The notes below the pieces were generated by a model. The model had not been told where the DNA came from, ran no database searches, and saw nothing but the letters and a program-made list of their open reading frames with translations. From Stichopus chloronotus (lineage: Eukaryota > Echinodermata > Holothuroidea > Aspidochirotida > Stichopodidae), in NCBI GenBank assembly GCA_021234535.1, contig CM037830.1, forward strand, positions 34,259,405 through 34,323,404: 64,000 nt of DNA, written 5' to 3'. This document shows, one piece after another, positions 33,901 to 45,634 of this stretch; the first letter of the stretch is position 1; every line of letters begins with the position of its first letter. A program made the translations under genes and the position numbers.

Positions 33901-36900
33901 TCAAATGAAAATTCCATTTATGTGGATGGTACACGAATAAAATTTGGCAAAATTGCATTATTAATGGGGATCACCATGTAGAACTTTGCTTGTTTGCAGT
34001 TGCCACTCTGTGCAACTGTTTTAAGGTGGCAGTTTTTGAAACACTGTTTTCAATATCATGTTAGGGCTTACTTGACATAGCAGTAGCATTTGTAGGGATG
34101 GGGGGATTTCTTCTAGGGAGGTAATCCCCCCCTAAGGACCCTGGTGGAAAACACTGAGGTGCAACTAAAATGTACTTTTCCTCACTCTGTGACTATGGTG
34201 ATAAATCAAAGGAGAGAAAACCATTTGGAAACGTTAGATCACCATTCTGCACATAATTCTCACCAACACATACCTCTCTGTGTTGTTCGTTCTGCTCGGT
34301 TTCAAATGGATGCAGGCAGGCGAGGTTGCAGAACTCACAGATGTTGCCGTGGGTGTAGCAGCAGTTGTCCCCCATACCTACAGGTGCCCTTGATGGCGAA
34401 AGGACAGAGAATATCTTTACTATTGACATTATTACTGGGAATCTCTTCGTCGATAGGGTTTCCTTTCTTGGCAGCAGACGAATAGCTGGATGGAACTGAA
34501 AGAGAAAGCAAAGACGTCTGATGCTTTTAGACTCTTTTAAATAGGAGGAACAAGTTGCAGCGGATTCTCCGGAATATTATATTTGTGCTGATATTGCTAT
34601 GCGATTTGCTCTGCAGATGACTGAGAAAACATATACTGGAGTGATGTTTGTTACAGCAAAGAATCCAAGTATAATTAAAAAGAAGATGGAAAATGTGTCT
34701 GCAAAAAAATGACATCCAACAGTATGGTTTGAGCTATAAATGAGTGTGAGGTGAGTCTATTCTAGATCTGAGTAGATAATTAAGTTTTAAAGAGTTGGCA
34801 CTAAAATTCCATTTTATATCTGCCCTGCTCTGGCTCTACACCTCAACTGTGGCTGGAATTTGAATCACGTGCTTGGGGTAATTTGCAGACGTAGGCATAT
34901 CATTCTACAAACATTCCCACATATATGCAATCTAAATAGGGGTGCAGTGTGTATTAAGCTTGCTAAACTAGTGCCTTCCTCAAGGAGTCACTGGAAAAGA
35001 GAATACATACTTTACACAGATATGTCTGTGACAAAAGTCCTACAAACTAGGTTGCAAGAGCTGTCACAATTGGACGGACAAAGCTTTGACATGCAGCAAA
35101 TGCAAACGGCACCCTAGCACAATGGCTTTTGGTGTAACATCCTCTTGATGTTGTAATTACCAGCTTAAGAACAGGGGGAACCAATTGTGAACAGGGCTTT
35201 AAGCATCTCATACAAGTAACACTGGTACTAAAACATTTAACTTGGAGATATTATCGGTTAAGTCCAGGACAAGATGAAAAATACATCAGTGGCTATCAGA
35301 ACACGAAAGAATCAAACCTTTAACGGATCCCTTGTACGGCTGGCCTGGTACAAATTCTGGGACATCAATGACACTCTCAAAGTTGAATTTGTTTTCTGGA
35401 AATGGTACCTGTGTCTTTCCACCTGCTTTCAGAGGGGTTAGCTTGAAAGGGGTTGACTGCCTTGCGGACGACGATTGCACAGGGGCACTTTTGGTTTTCT
35501 TTGTTACATCTTTGGCAGATTTGGGTTTCGGAGGTTTGCCACCTGAGGCAGGATTATCGTGCAAGAATCTAAAGGAAGAGAACAACTGATGATAGGTGAA
35601 CATTTAACACCAGTATCGATGAATGAGAATGGAGTCTTACAGCACCAGACATCAACTCCCCAGGGATGAAACTAATAGTGGTGGTCATTACATGCCACCT
35701 CCTGCCATAATAAATCTCGTCTTTACTGAGGGGGAAATCATTATGCAGTTACTTGTAACCCAGGTCAGCTACCACACAATACATCAAACATCAACTATTG
35801 CACCAAAATGGAATGCCAAATATAGCTATAGATTTTGCTTGAGTTTCTTTCTCCCTAGCTCCCTCTGCCACAATGCACTATGTTGTGCTAGTCTTGCAAC
35901 CTTTGCAGATAATGATTTACACTTGTGCAGTTACTACTCACTTGCAGGTATCTCCGTAGAAACATTTACCGTCTTTGTAATGTTTACAGACTTTCTCTGA
36001 AACAGTTGATCTATCGTGGGCGTAGTTGCATGTGCTACCTGCCTTGCAGAGACCATGGACAAAATACCTGTTGATAAAAAAATGTGACAGAAAAATATTT
36101 CAGGAGCTTGTATACAGGTCTATTACTGTAATTAATGGCACCCTCATCCGTATCCTCCCAACCACCTTCCTCCCCCTCCCCACCACAAATGGTTCATTCA
36201 GCTTCTGCAGTGAGACGCTGGTAGCATCAAACAGTGCAACTCATTGTCACAATTCATAAGTGGACAGCACTCCTCTCTCTTTGACAATCCAAGTCCCCAT
36301 CCAGATTAATTGTACAGTGTGTCTGCAACAGTATTGGACAATGGACAGCCTAAGACATTTTGTGTGACTGAAAAGGACGTCTTTACAATAAATCTTGCAA
36401 CTGAACAAAAGCATTAAGACTATTGGACAGTTTCAGACATTCTACACAAGATAAGCCTTTTGCGTACACAGTGGAAAAGATTGATTTTAACCTGATATGA
36501 AAATTAGGGTCAGTACACCAACTTTATCGGATTTCATAGGAAAATTTTTGCGGTAAAGTACTTTCAAAACATCCATCGGTCACGAAGGTCCAAACATGTT
36601 GGTCTAAAAACTTCCTATCAAGACACATACTACTGTCTCCATGGAGAGCCACTATACACATGGAGTCACACACCAGTGAAAACATCAAGTCTCAACAAAC
36701 ATGATAATGTACAGTGCAGGCTTTAAACAAATGTGCATTGACAAACTAAGGCTCCATCTACCATTACCATATGCTGTATGAAGTCTCTATTTGAATTATT
36801 TTCTATTGTTCTTTTTAATAGTAAAATGATTTTCTCCATAAACTCTGGAGGATGCCGAGAGCTGTAACTGTGAGTGTACTACCACAGTTCTGTGACAGTG

Positions 36901-39900
36901 CAGTCAATAACTGCAACACTGCAGCTCTTCAATGCTACTCTACTTCTCTTGAGACAGAATGGTTTCGTGGCAATGACTTTGGTAAGTTAAAGATGGCTCA
37001 TGGTTTTGATGTTAAATTATTCACTGAACTCCGAGGTTACAGCCAATAGTGTTGTTAACATAGACTCACTGCTATAACCTCCAGAAGGTTCAAGAAACGC
37101 TTCAAGTCAATATCTAAATAATTTGTTCTGAGACACTGAACATCTTTTCTGAAGATGCTACGGGCAAGTAGTGTGAACAAGTCAGTACAGTACAGAAACT
37201 ATACAAAAGCAAAACTAACACATTCAAGTACCTGTGAGTCCTATGTTTGTGAAGATGGTATTCTAACTATAATGCCTTACAAGTACAAATCCAAATGTTG
37301 ATGTGATAGGGTGGTACCTTAAAACCATGACACCTGATACGCCTTAACTTTGCAGCAGCTGTCGTTATCTGTTACAGTGTAATCAGGAGATACAGTACTG
37401 TATGAGTGAAGGTCACAGTAAACATGTCGAAGCATCTTCAACATTAAACCATGTTGCAGGTACTACAGGGGATTACATGTGAAACTGTCTTTCTTGTAGT
37501 TTGGCATGAAAAGAATACTGTCAATGTAGAAAAACAAAAAAAAGACATAAAAACATTTTTCACCATTAAAGTGATTTTGAAGTACTGTGCTATGTGATGA
37601 AAATTACAAGAGCCATTTCCTTACTGAAGCAAAAGATGAATTTAATAGTTGTTTGGTCAAACATGTGTTTTCAATTCATACAGTACTTACAGCGTCGCTT
37701 TACTGCTACTTTTGGTTAGGGGTAAGCTACAATAAGTCTCAATGGTTCTGCCCTTTGACTGACAGCAAATTCAAAATGAACAGGGTAGCGCAAATTACAC
37801 TAGCACACACAGGGGCCGCTTGTTTTGATTACACATGTGGTGTTTTAAAAAGGCTGTGGCATAGACTAGAAGTGAGTAGTTGGGAAAATCGAAACAGTCG
37901 GGATGATGAGTCACTGTCTTAAAGATTCTTGCAAAAGAAAACCTGGAATTCACTTTCAAACTTGGAGATTTTAAATATATGATTATCATGAAGCTTTTTC
38001 CTATTTAACAAGGAAGATTCAAATTTGCATTCTCACTCTCTTAATATCGTATCTCCCATGGAAAACTTTTTCCTAAAGTAGCTACAGTACTTTTCTGAAA
38101 ATGATACATCTGTCATTCAATAACTTCAAATACCAATAAATCATATTGATCTTGGTCTACAGTAGGCCTATGGTAAATAAAGAAACTTCTTGCATTGCAT
38201 TTAGGCGACCAATTTTCACTATTATTTCTGGCATTTTAACCATGATATGAAACCTGAAACCATAAGACTCAAGGTGAAATCTTGAGTCTTGACGGTTGGA
38301 AAGTTTGTTCATGACTGATTAAGACTAAAGCTGTCATTACACACTGTCTCTGTTAGCCTAGTTAGACCTGCTACAGTAAAACAATTTAAGAAGGCCTAGG
38401 ACTGTTATTAATCAAAGACCACAGCTCAAAATTCTTGGATTTACTCAGCTCATCATATGCTTTTTTTTTCTCTATCTTTTTCACCTGCATAGGAGCCCAA
38501 GAATACTTGTAGTCTTGCATTACTGTATATGTTTTTGTGCATGCATGATAAGTGTAGGTTCACTGTGAAGGTGAACAATTACACAGATGTTTGTACTGTT
38601 CTAGTAAGTGCTAATAGCCATTTAAGCCTGCTTGCAACATCTGTTGAAGTTTACCACAGAGTGTATCACTGGGTACCACTCAAAATATCACTGACTTGCA
38701 CACGGAGTAAATTGGGGATTTGATTGATTGCTCCAAGTCGTTTCAATCCCTCTCCTCCCCAAATGACACTACCAGTCTGAAGCTAGCACAGGATTCCAGC
38801 TCACTGGTCAGCGCAGGATTCCAAGGCATTCTTATGGCACAGGACTGAGTGCTCCCTGTGAAACCTGGCAACAGAATGTCATAACAAACTACAACTCACA
38901 TGAAACCTAGGATATTTTACATGAAAATAACAGACATAACAACCTCTATAAACACATACTGCTACAGCTGACTCCGAACAACTATTTAACAACTATTTAA
39001 ACACTCATTAAAACAGCATTTAGTTACCCTCTTACACTACTAGCTTTGTACTGATACATGCACAGCTGAAGCACAAGTTGCCTCGTGATCGTACCTAGCA
39101 CACCACATACTCTATAGTAGGGGCACCGATTTTCTGCATTTCAAAATGGAAAATTCCATTTTCCACCACTCAAATTCTGTATTTTTCCGTTTTCAGTTTT
39201 CCCATTTCAGTGAATTTTCATTTCAAACATAAATGGCAATTGCCTAAGTCACCCATGTGAGAATTGCTCCGCATGTGTACAAATACAAAAGATCGCCCAA
39301 CGCCGTCCGACACTTACAGTAATTATATCCTAACGTAGTTAGATGTATAGGGAACAGTCTAAACACCACGGGGATAATGTGCATATTTCATTGCCCGTGA
39401 AAGAACAGCCGACTATTTGTAAGTCAAAAAATTCATGGTATATAATAAACAGTCAAATGTATTCTACTGTTTTTTTTTAGTCCATGAGGCTTAAATATTG
39501 AGATTCAAGATTAAATTTGTAGAAAGACGGCTCCGTTGAGTTAACAGTAGCATTAACATTAGTAATTTACACTCCTTAAGTTCTCAAGGGCTAGGCATAC
39601 CACAGTCAGTGCTAGCAAGGTTAGGGCTATCTATAATGTAACAAACATTTCTGTCAAAGTATAGTACTGTTTTGGTCTATATCGTGTTGTACTATTGGTA
39701 ACTCAAGTTGCAGGAGTAACTTGCAAGTTTAAGTTTGCTGACTTTTGCCGCTTCTCATCGAGCCTATACCTCAATGTTTAGTGAGCATTACCATCTAAGC
39801 ACGCTAGGACCTAAATTAAACATACTGTAGCTGACCTGTTACAGTGTTCTGTGCTACCAGAGAGGTGTTACACTTCTACAGTACGACACACTCCTGAACA

Positions 39901-42258
39901 GTACGGCTTAATTACATACAGGCAGGTCCTGTGTTTCCCAGCTTATCGATACTTTTTAGAATTGGTTGAGGTCACTTAATAATCAACAATAATATTGATG
40001 TCGTCTAAATACAGATTTTGTGAAGGCTTTGGTGAAGTCCCCCATCAGAGCTTACTGTTGAAATTACCTTTGATGGAGTGGATCAAGTACTTGTATCTAA
40101 TCAAAAGCAGTGTGTTTACGTTGTTTCACCAACTGGGCTGATAGTATGAGTGGTACACCTCAACGAAGCATTTTGGGGTCTACTGTGATTTTGGCTTATA
40201 TGAGTGTCTTACCACATGCTATTTCCCAGAGTAGAACAAAAATATTTGCAGATGGTACTAAACATTAAAAAGAAATTTGTTCTGTGGATGCTTGTGATTT
40301 GTTAGAGTCTGCTATTGATAAGGTTTTGAATGGTCTGTTATCTGACAACTTCACTTGCACCCTAGAAAAGTGTGACAAATTCCTAAGCTGGGTGAATCTG
40401 TCCCAAATTATGCTTATTCTATGAAAGGACCTTGCTGGTGCTAGTTAGCTGAAGATTAGTCCTTAACAAATGAGATACATTTGGTTTTTTGACAATAGTT
40501 TGCTTTCTTACAGGGGAAATCAGGGTTTGACGGAGAAAGTTCACCTTTGGTTGATTTTTCTTTCTAAACAGATTGTTCACCGAAATATATAGACATTGGG
40601 GAGGTGTTTGAAAGGTAGAAGAAACGGTAATTATTGCGTTAATTAATGTTGAATGAGAACTCTTATTATTTGTCATGTACAAAAAATAAACGTTCATGTA
40701 CAAGACAAGACAGCCTCATCTATACGATGATCAATCATAGTGTAAGACTGAGATGACGTTATATGAATAAATATAACCGAATGTTTACAGGTTCCCATGC
40801 TGTTCATGCATTGCGCTATGCTAAGAAAACAACAGTTCATTGATAGTTGATGATTCATACAGCACACGTAGGCTACGTATGAAAGTGCTCAGCCACACCT
40901 CCTCATACCTTGAAAAGGCGATAGTATTGAATATTCATATTTGATTCGATGAATACGGATGTTACAGACTTTCGGAGCTCTTCACCGAATTTTTGCAAAT
41001 TTGACTCGTTTCGCAAAATTGTCCACATGTTTTGAGATAATCTTGATCATATTTGTCAGTCATAACTCATTGTACGATACCGGAGGGGAATTGAAGTGGA
41101 ATAAATTGTGAAAATAAACCCTGATTTCACCTTGAAACATACCAGACATTGTTGCCAGGTATGGCAACAAAGGCTAATGGCATTTTGGATATCTTCAGAA
41201 CTTTTCATTGTTTGGGTGATAAATCTTTACTTTTGTTGTATAATTCCAGTGCATCCTGTTACTGAGTAAGGCATTCCTGCTTGGTAAACGTTTCTCTGCA
41301 AAGATGTTGATGATATTGAGTTATATATCCAAAGATGTGCAACCAAACTGATTCCAGGTTTTTGTCACTTCAGTTATCCTGATAGATTAGGCAGGTTGAA
41401 CTTTTCTTGTCTTATGTATAGAAGACTACATGTTGAAATGATTTACATACATTTGGATGATGATGCGATTGCAACTATCAGCTTCTTCAGACAACGGTAG
41501 ACTCTCACACTTGCCACCTAGAGTCAATGCTCCAACTTAAAACGCATTGAAGTCAAACTTTGACCAAGTCTGGCAAAATAATAAACTACTTCAACCACAG
41601 AGCGGATATTTGACCCCTCCTAGTTTCTACCTTTCATGACGAAATGGCCTAAGGCTAAAAAAGTCAGCAGATGATGATGATTAGTAGTAATTACCAGTCT
41701 CTTTTCCAATGTGTCTCACGCTGTTGTAATTTAGATGACTGTCTATTGAGTGGATCAATGCAATTTACATGACCACAATCCCAATGGGATTGATGTACTT
41801 GCCTGCCTGTGCCTGCAAGTTCGTTTCTTCTACTGTTGTTCCTGAAGGACTTTTGTGAAGCTGGGTTCGGGAATTAACAGTTAGACTTAGGCCTAGCTAA
41901 CACTGGCTTAATTAATGCCTACACCTGTACTACTATTACTAAGCTTATTGACTACGCCTATAGTATCAATCACGCTGTAACTTCTCAGTCCTTTAAAAAC
42001 CACATCAACCAGATGACAAACGTTACGTTAAACATCTCACTGTAATATTAGTCATTACGCCTTAGCTAGGTCCCACTTGATTTTCAGAAATCATACTCAA
42101 TCATCGATGTCAAAAGTATGACCAAACGATAGGCTAACCTTAGGCTAGGCCTAGCCTAAGCTATTAAAGGTACTGCGCTGTGCACCGTACCGGCACGTTA
42201 TCTGGCTCTGCCAATTTCTTCTTGAAGATGGTCCCGAGGTTGTACTTGAAGTTGCCAT
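30511..42258 (-). CDS. MKRN1: makorin-type RING E3 ubiquitin ligase gene (seven coding exons, one apparent frameshift)
   Basis: Makorins are RNA-binding E3 ubiquitin ligases with several CCCH zinc fingers, a Cys-His makorin motif and a C3HC4 RING. Coding exons on the minus strand are 42191-42258, 35942-36067, 35318-35568, 34274-34495, 32249-32463, 31295-31405 and 30511-30982. Their phases fit and, ignoring one surplus base in exon 4, sum to 488 codons, close to the usual makorin length. In order: CCCH1 (CRYFVHGLCKAGSTCNYAH), CCCH2 across the exon 2/3 junction, linker, CCCH3 plus HGNICEFCNLACLHP, RING (CSICMDVV to CPVCR), CCCH4 (CPFGANCFYRH) and an acidic tail. The ATG at 42258 has an in-frame TAA five codons upstream and a good context (G at -3 and +4). 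Assignment to MKRN1 rather than MKRN2 is uncertain; it may be a single pre-duplication makorin. Confidence 0.93.
31295..31405 (-). CDS. MKRN1: makorin exon 6: end of RING finger
   Basis: 111 bases, acceptor TACTTTGCAG|A and donor TTGAG|GTGAGC. It encodes ACPVCRVPSNFVCPSDLWVE, the final Cys pair of the C3HC4 RING, followed by the conserved EEKEEKDALIAKYKDAL helix seen in makorins (WVEEKEEKQKLI.KYKEA). Phases match exons 5 and 7. Confidence 0.92.
32249..32463 (-). CDS. MKRN1: makorin exon 5: RING finger core
   Basis: Acceptor CTTTCAAAG|GAA and donor TCAG|GTAAGC, 215 bases. It begins ECIKNHE, completing the makorin Cys-His motif, then ESFAIQRSS and the C3HC4 RING core CSICMDVV ... [20 protein letters not shown]. 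All RING zinc ligands in this exon are present, so E2 binding should be intact. Confidence 0.95.
34274..34495 (-). CDS. MKRN1: makorin exon 4: third CCCH finger and makorin Cys-His motif, with +1 frameshift
   Basis: Acceptor CTCTTTCAG|TT and donor GAGAG|GTATGT. The first part reads NPIDEEIPSN and LCPFAIKGTCRYG. The second part reads DNCCYTHGNICEFCNLACLHP in the next frame. The switch is at a run of five bases (plus-strand C5 at 34369-34373); four would keep Tyr-Gly-Asp and give a perfect C-x7-C-x5-C-x3-H finger. Exon length is also exactly one base too long for the flanking phases. As written, the protein would lose this finger and the RING. Confidence 0.9.
35318..35568 (-). CDS. MKRN1: makorin exon 3: end of second CCCH finger and linker
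   Basis: Acceptor CTTCCTTTAG|A, donor AAAG|GTTTGA (a weak donor consensus). It starts by completing Lys-Phe-Leu-His of the second CCCH finger (C-x7-C-x5-C-x3-H across the exon junction). A basic, Ser/Pro/Lys-rich linker follows (KPPKPKSAKDVTKKTKSAP), then VIDVPEFVPGQPYKG. The linker is disordered-looking and poorly conserved, as usual in makorins. Confidence 0.88.
35942..36067 (-). CDS. MKRN1: makorin exon 2: first CCCH finger and most of the second
   Basis: 126 bases, acceptor TTATCAACAG|G, donor TGCAA|GTGAGT. It encodes YFVHGLCKAGSTCNYAHDRS, completing the first CCCH finger begun in exon 1, and then VCKHYKDGKCFYGDTC of the second finger. It is too short in one frame to stand out as an open frame and was identified from the zinc-finger spacing. 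Confidence 0.93.
38264..38290. repeat. perfect 10-bp stem-loop in makorin intron 1
   Basis: AAGACTCAAG and CTTGAGTCTT form a perfect 10-bp stem around a 7-base loop. No flanking U-run or longer hairpin extends it. Function, if any, is unknown. Confidence 0.4.
40011..41690 (+). mobile_element. dead LINE (CR1/Jockey-like) reverse-transcriptase remnant in makorin intron 1
   Basis: Plus-strand pieces, antisense to makorin, encode recognisable reverse-transcriptase blocks interrupted by frameshifts and stops. They are FGEVPHQSLLLKL, then SGTPQRSILGSTVILAYMSV, then KIFADGTK where FADDTK is expected. After a gap at about 40410-41150 come ATKANGILDIFRTF, ATKLIPGFCHFSYPDRL and YRRLHVEMIY. The last resembles the thumb/C-terminal region of CR1-type elements. 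The 3' end carries an ATGATGATGATT microsatellite at about 41670, as CR1/L2 ends do. The catalytic Asp pair is damaged and the element is inactive. Confidence 0.75.
42191..42258 (-). CDS. MKRN1: makorin exon 1: start codon and first cysteine of CCCH1
   Basis: Sixty-eight coding bases on the minus strand. The ATG at 42258-42256 has G at -3 and +4 and an in-frame TAA five codons upstream. It encodes a Ser/Thr-rich N-terminus, MATSSTTSGPSSRR, then NWQSQITC plus two bases of an Arg codon. The donor is TGCCG|GTACGG. Arg is completed by the first base of exon 2, giving ITCRYFVHG, matching vertebrate VTCRYFMHG. A longer overlapping minus-strand frame (42164-42466) is a chance shadow. Confidence 0.85.
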
Positions 42259-42946
42259 TTCTTTGCCTTTTTAATTCAACGTCGGTATTGGCAGGGTCAG
42301 ACTCAGGAGAAGGTTTGAGGCGTTGTACTGTTTGACTGGTTCGTCCGACATGAGTCGGAAAAATGAACTCGGGAAGAGGTATAGTCACAGGACCTACATG
42401 CGTCGAGGCGACGATCAATGTAATTAACAATGTTTTTTTTTTTCTGTTTTGAGGCCGTGTCCACACTCTGTATCACGAGCAGATGTTATGGATGTAACAT
42501 GAACAATTTGGTGAAAGAAAGCAACTCCACGTTGCAACATTCCAGGCACTTATCGTAGCATTCCCCGCTCGGTAAAAAGCTGCCTTCGTTAATCTTTACT
42601 CATAATACTTTCAATCAATTGAATGAATGAAATGAACGAATTGCGATCGGTTAGGCAATAATCTTTTGTAAGTCGCATGCGCTCACATCCTGTAACGTGT
42701 AGACTAGAGATGCTGCCAGCCTGAGCAGGTCCTTGTTCAGTCACAATGGCAAATTATCTTGTGTATGGAAATTGATTTATACTTGAATGAGCAGCGAAAA
42801 AAGTGTTCAATCTGAATTAGTGGCGTACTTTTTCATCGAGGGGAGTGGTGAGGGGTGACAACCGACGGGTTGAAGAGGAGGAAATTAAAGCAGTAATGAC
42901 ATTAGGGTTCCTTTATACAGTTACTCGACCCAAGGCACTAAATGAA

Positions 42947-42965
42947 GCGCGACCATCTTGGCGCG
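42947..42965 (-). promoter_or_regulatory. YY1-like motif, possible makorin promoter element
   Basis: The near-palindrome around CCAAGATGGTC (minus strand) contains the YY1 core AAGATGG in the makorin direction, about 690 bases upstream of the makorin ATG and flanked by GCGC. YY1 motifs of this type often sit just downstream of animal transcription starts. Whether transcription starts here is inference. Confidence 0.3.
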
Positions 42966-42969
42966 TAGC

Positions 42970-45345
42970 GTACAGAAAAAATGAATAAAAATGCCTCTCA
43001 GATTGCAGGAAATGGCACCTCCCAGTCTCTCGAACGTTTGTGCATTTCATTCGTATAATTTCTTTTTTTTTTTTTTTTTTTTGACACAGGTTCGGAAATT
43101 TACATGTAAAACTTCAAATGGTGAGGGTCTTAACCGACGGGGCATAGCCATCTGTTTTGTGAGGGGGAGGGGTATAAGGAATGGCTGTTGCCCTACCAAG
43201 GCTTAAGCCAGGATTTCAAATCAGACGGTCCACAGATAGGCCTAGGAGGAATGAGGAGAGTTTTATGGGAACCTTTACCCTTTGCCTAAAAAGGATCATG
43301 GTTGCGCCTTCTTAGTTCCCTAATCAAATAGGTGCAAAATCGACTTTCTTTGACACCAGCACACAGGAACCTAAAAGAACCAGCTCATGTTTTACCCCGG
43401 TGTTTCCCCTAAAAGATTTACAATCAGGGTCTGACTCTTCGTTGAGTTAGACATAGGCTATGTTCAACTGCCTACTCCAGTTTTCATTTTTATTTTCAAG
43501 CCTAAAATATGTCATTATCAACCAATTATGTTCAACCCCCCCCCTCCCCCATCTATATTTGCCAACTGTTCCAAGAATAAGTCAAGCAGGATACATTATT
43601 CATTATGATTCTTGTGTCATATATACCTCACCTCATACTATGATATGTAGGTCCTACCATTTTTCATCCAAGAGAATAAGTATATCTTTTTCATTGAGGA
43701 ATTTCAGGCATGAGATCCCTGTTTCAATTAAGACTGGATACATGTGTAGCTTGGAACACATGGGAAGTGCTGTTTTCGTACCATCTGGAGGCAAGCAAAA
43801 ATTCTCGTGTATGCTCAGCGCCAGCTGATGGTGGAACTCGATCCGCTCAAATGGTCCTCAGCACTGCAGCTCCTTCCAATACTTTTCTTCGTCCCATAAA
43901 CTTTCTTTCAGTTTCATATGGATGCAAGTGTCAATTGACCGATTGAACATCATGATTGATTGAATAAGAATTTTTAGGCCAATGGGAGGATGGTGCCCTA
44001 TCCCTTTAGGCCTAGAGATAGCCAGCCATGGAGAATATAAAATGGTTCACCGCACTATAAGCCTACGTCCTAAAGACTTAATGACTTCAAACTCACCGGG
44101 GAGCTGGAAGTCTAGCTCACTGATAACTCAACCTGGTCAATCTGATCGATTCCAAAACAACCCATTGCAGTGTACATTTCGGAGCCATCATGGCTTTATC
44201 GGATTTCGGTTTTTCTCTGTACGATCCTCCGATCTTGTATACGTCTGGGTTGGGAGCAGGTCGCCCCCAGATTTGCTGTGGTGAAAACAGGCTACATATG
44301 TCCCATCATCAAGTGGACCCACCCTCCTCCCCTGTCCGCTCATATCAATCTGACTACAAGCCATGTGCACGCTAATCACTTTGGAGCTTGACGGTATGCT
44401 GTAAAGCTGTTAAGTGCCACTGGTGGATCCAAGCCAGACTGAAGCTGTGTCCAATTCTTTCGTTAGTCTTCTGAACTTGAAACTTCACAACCTCTCCCCC
44501 ATCCCTCAAGACTGCGGATCATGGGGAGAGGATTTCTGTTGATCTCTGGGGATTAATATTGTTACCAAAAGCTATAGCGAAGTCGAGTAAATGATGGCGC
44601 TCCGCTTAAATAATTTGCTGACAATTCTAGCTACATTTCTTATAGTGACGATGGGGACACTTGAGGCTTCCTCCCTCCCCCAGGAAAGATCCACTCATGT
44701 CGCCATTTTCTGAGGGCAATAAGAAATGAATTTTTCCAAATGCATACCTCCCAAGTCTACGGATGTGGGCGGTAAAATACCCCTTTAACCGATTTGAATC
44801 GCGTCCCGATTTTTGGCAAACTCCTACCCGGCAAAGAATTTATTGAAACTAGTACTGGGATTGCTTCACCTCCCGACTAGGACTAGGGGAAGCAAAAAGA
44901 CGTAGACGAAAAAGAAAATTAAAAAGAGATATGAAAACAAAGAATGAGAAAAAGAAGTGAAAAGTAAGGGAAAATACAAGCTTATTAGCGCGGTCTAAGC
45001 CAATCTTCAGCTGACAACTGATGATATTCATAAATTTAAGCAAATGTTTTAGTTTTTATTGGGGGAAAAACAAATTTTATCAGACTTGTCTGGCGAAAAA
45101 CTTCCGGTAGTGTAAAGAGAATCTTTATTCACGCAACAAAAACTCCACATACAAATTTCCTGAAGATTACTTGCTGAGTCTGGGAAATCCAAGCTTGTAG
45201 ACCTACCGTAATGCACTTGTAAGATTGTGCCTTAATTGAAACTGTATGATTGCGACTATTCGCGTGAATAAAACAATTTATTGGCACAAAGAAGACGTTA
45301 GGCAAACAGCGATTGTTAAGAGTTTTTCATTTAGAGTTAGAGCAG
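42970..45345. other. gene-poor stretch upstream of makorin
   Basis: No exon supported. It contains an uninterrupted T run at about 43063-43081, several overlapping short chance frames at 43700-44390 without family resemblance, and A/G-rich sequence near 44900-44960. Confidence 0.5.
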
Positions 45346-45634
45346 GTAACATTCCAACATGGGCCCCACGTGAATCCATGTGCCGGACGGCCCATGTGAT
45401 TTGGCATTAACCATTTACAAGGGGCTCATGTATGGACCAGTCAAGAGTTATGGTGTCCATATGGTACAATTGCCCGCATGGACACCAGAACTAACCCATA
45501 GGGGTCATATGGGTTACCTGGGCAGACCTCGATATGCGGTGGGCTGCTTATGAATCTCTCTTACAAAATCATATGGGCCCAATATGTTCATCGATATTTG
45601 GTCTGTAAGGGGCCCACATTAGACTGTTACCCAG
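45346..45634. mobile_element. MITE-like element with imperfect inverted ends
   Basis: The left end, GGTAACATTCCAACATGGGC, pairs with the complement of the right end, GGTAACAGTCTAATGTGGGC, both followed by CCC. The interior is about 290 bases, rich in CATATGGG and CCCATGTG words, with no coding frame. A target duplication was not clear. It resembles a small nonautonomous DNA transposon. Confidence 0.6.

Noticed and set aside
34144..34485. 113-codon plus-strand frame
   Set aside because: It is the complement of makorin exon 4 and adjoining intron; the minus strand carries the zinc-finger code.
42164..42466. 100-codon minus-strand frame over makorin exon 1
   Set aside because: The makorin start is in a different frame, proven by joining to exon 2 across the CCCH1 codon. 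The longer frame has no resemblance to a known family.
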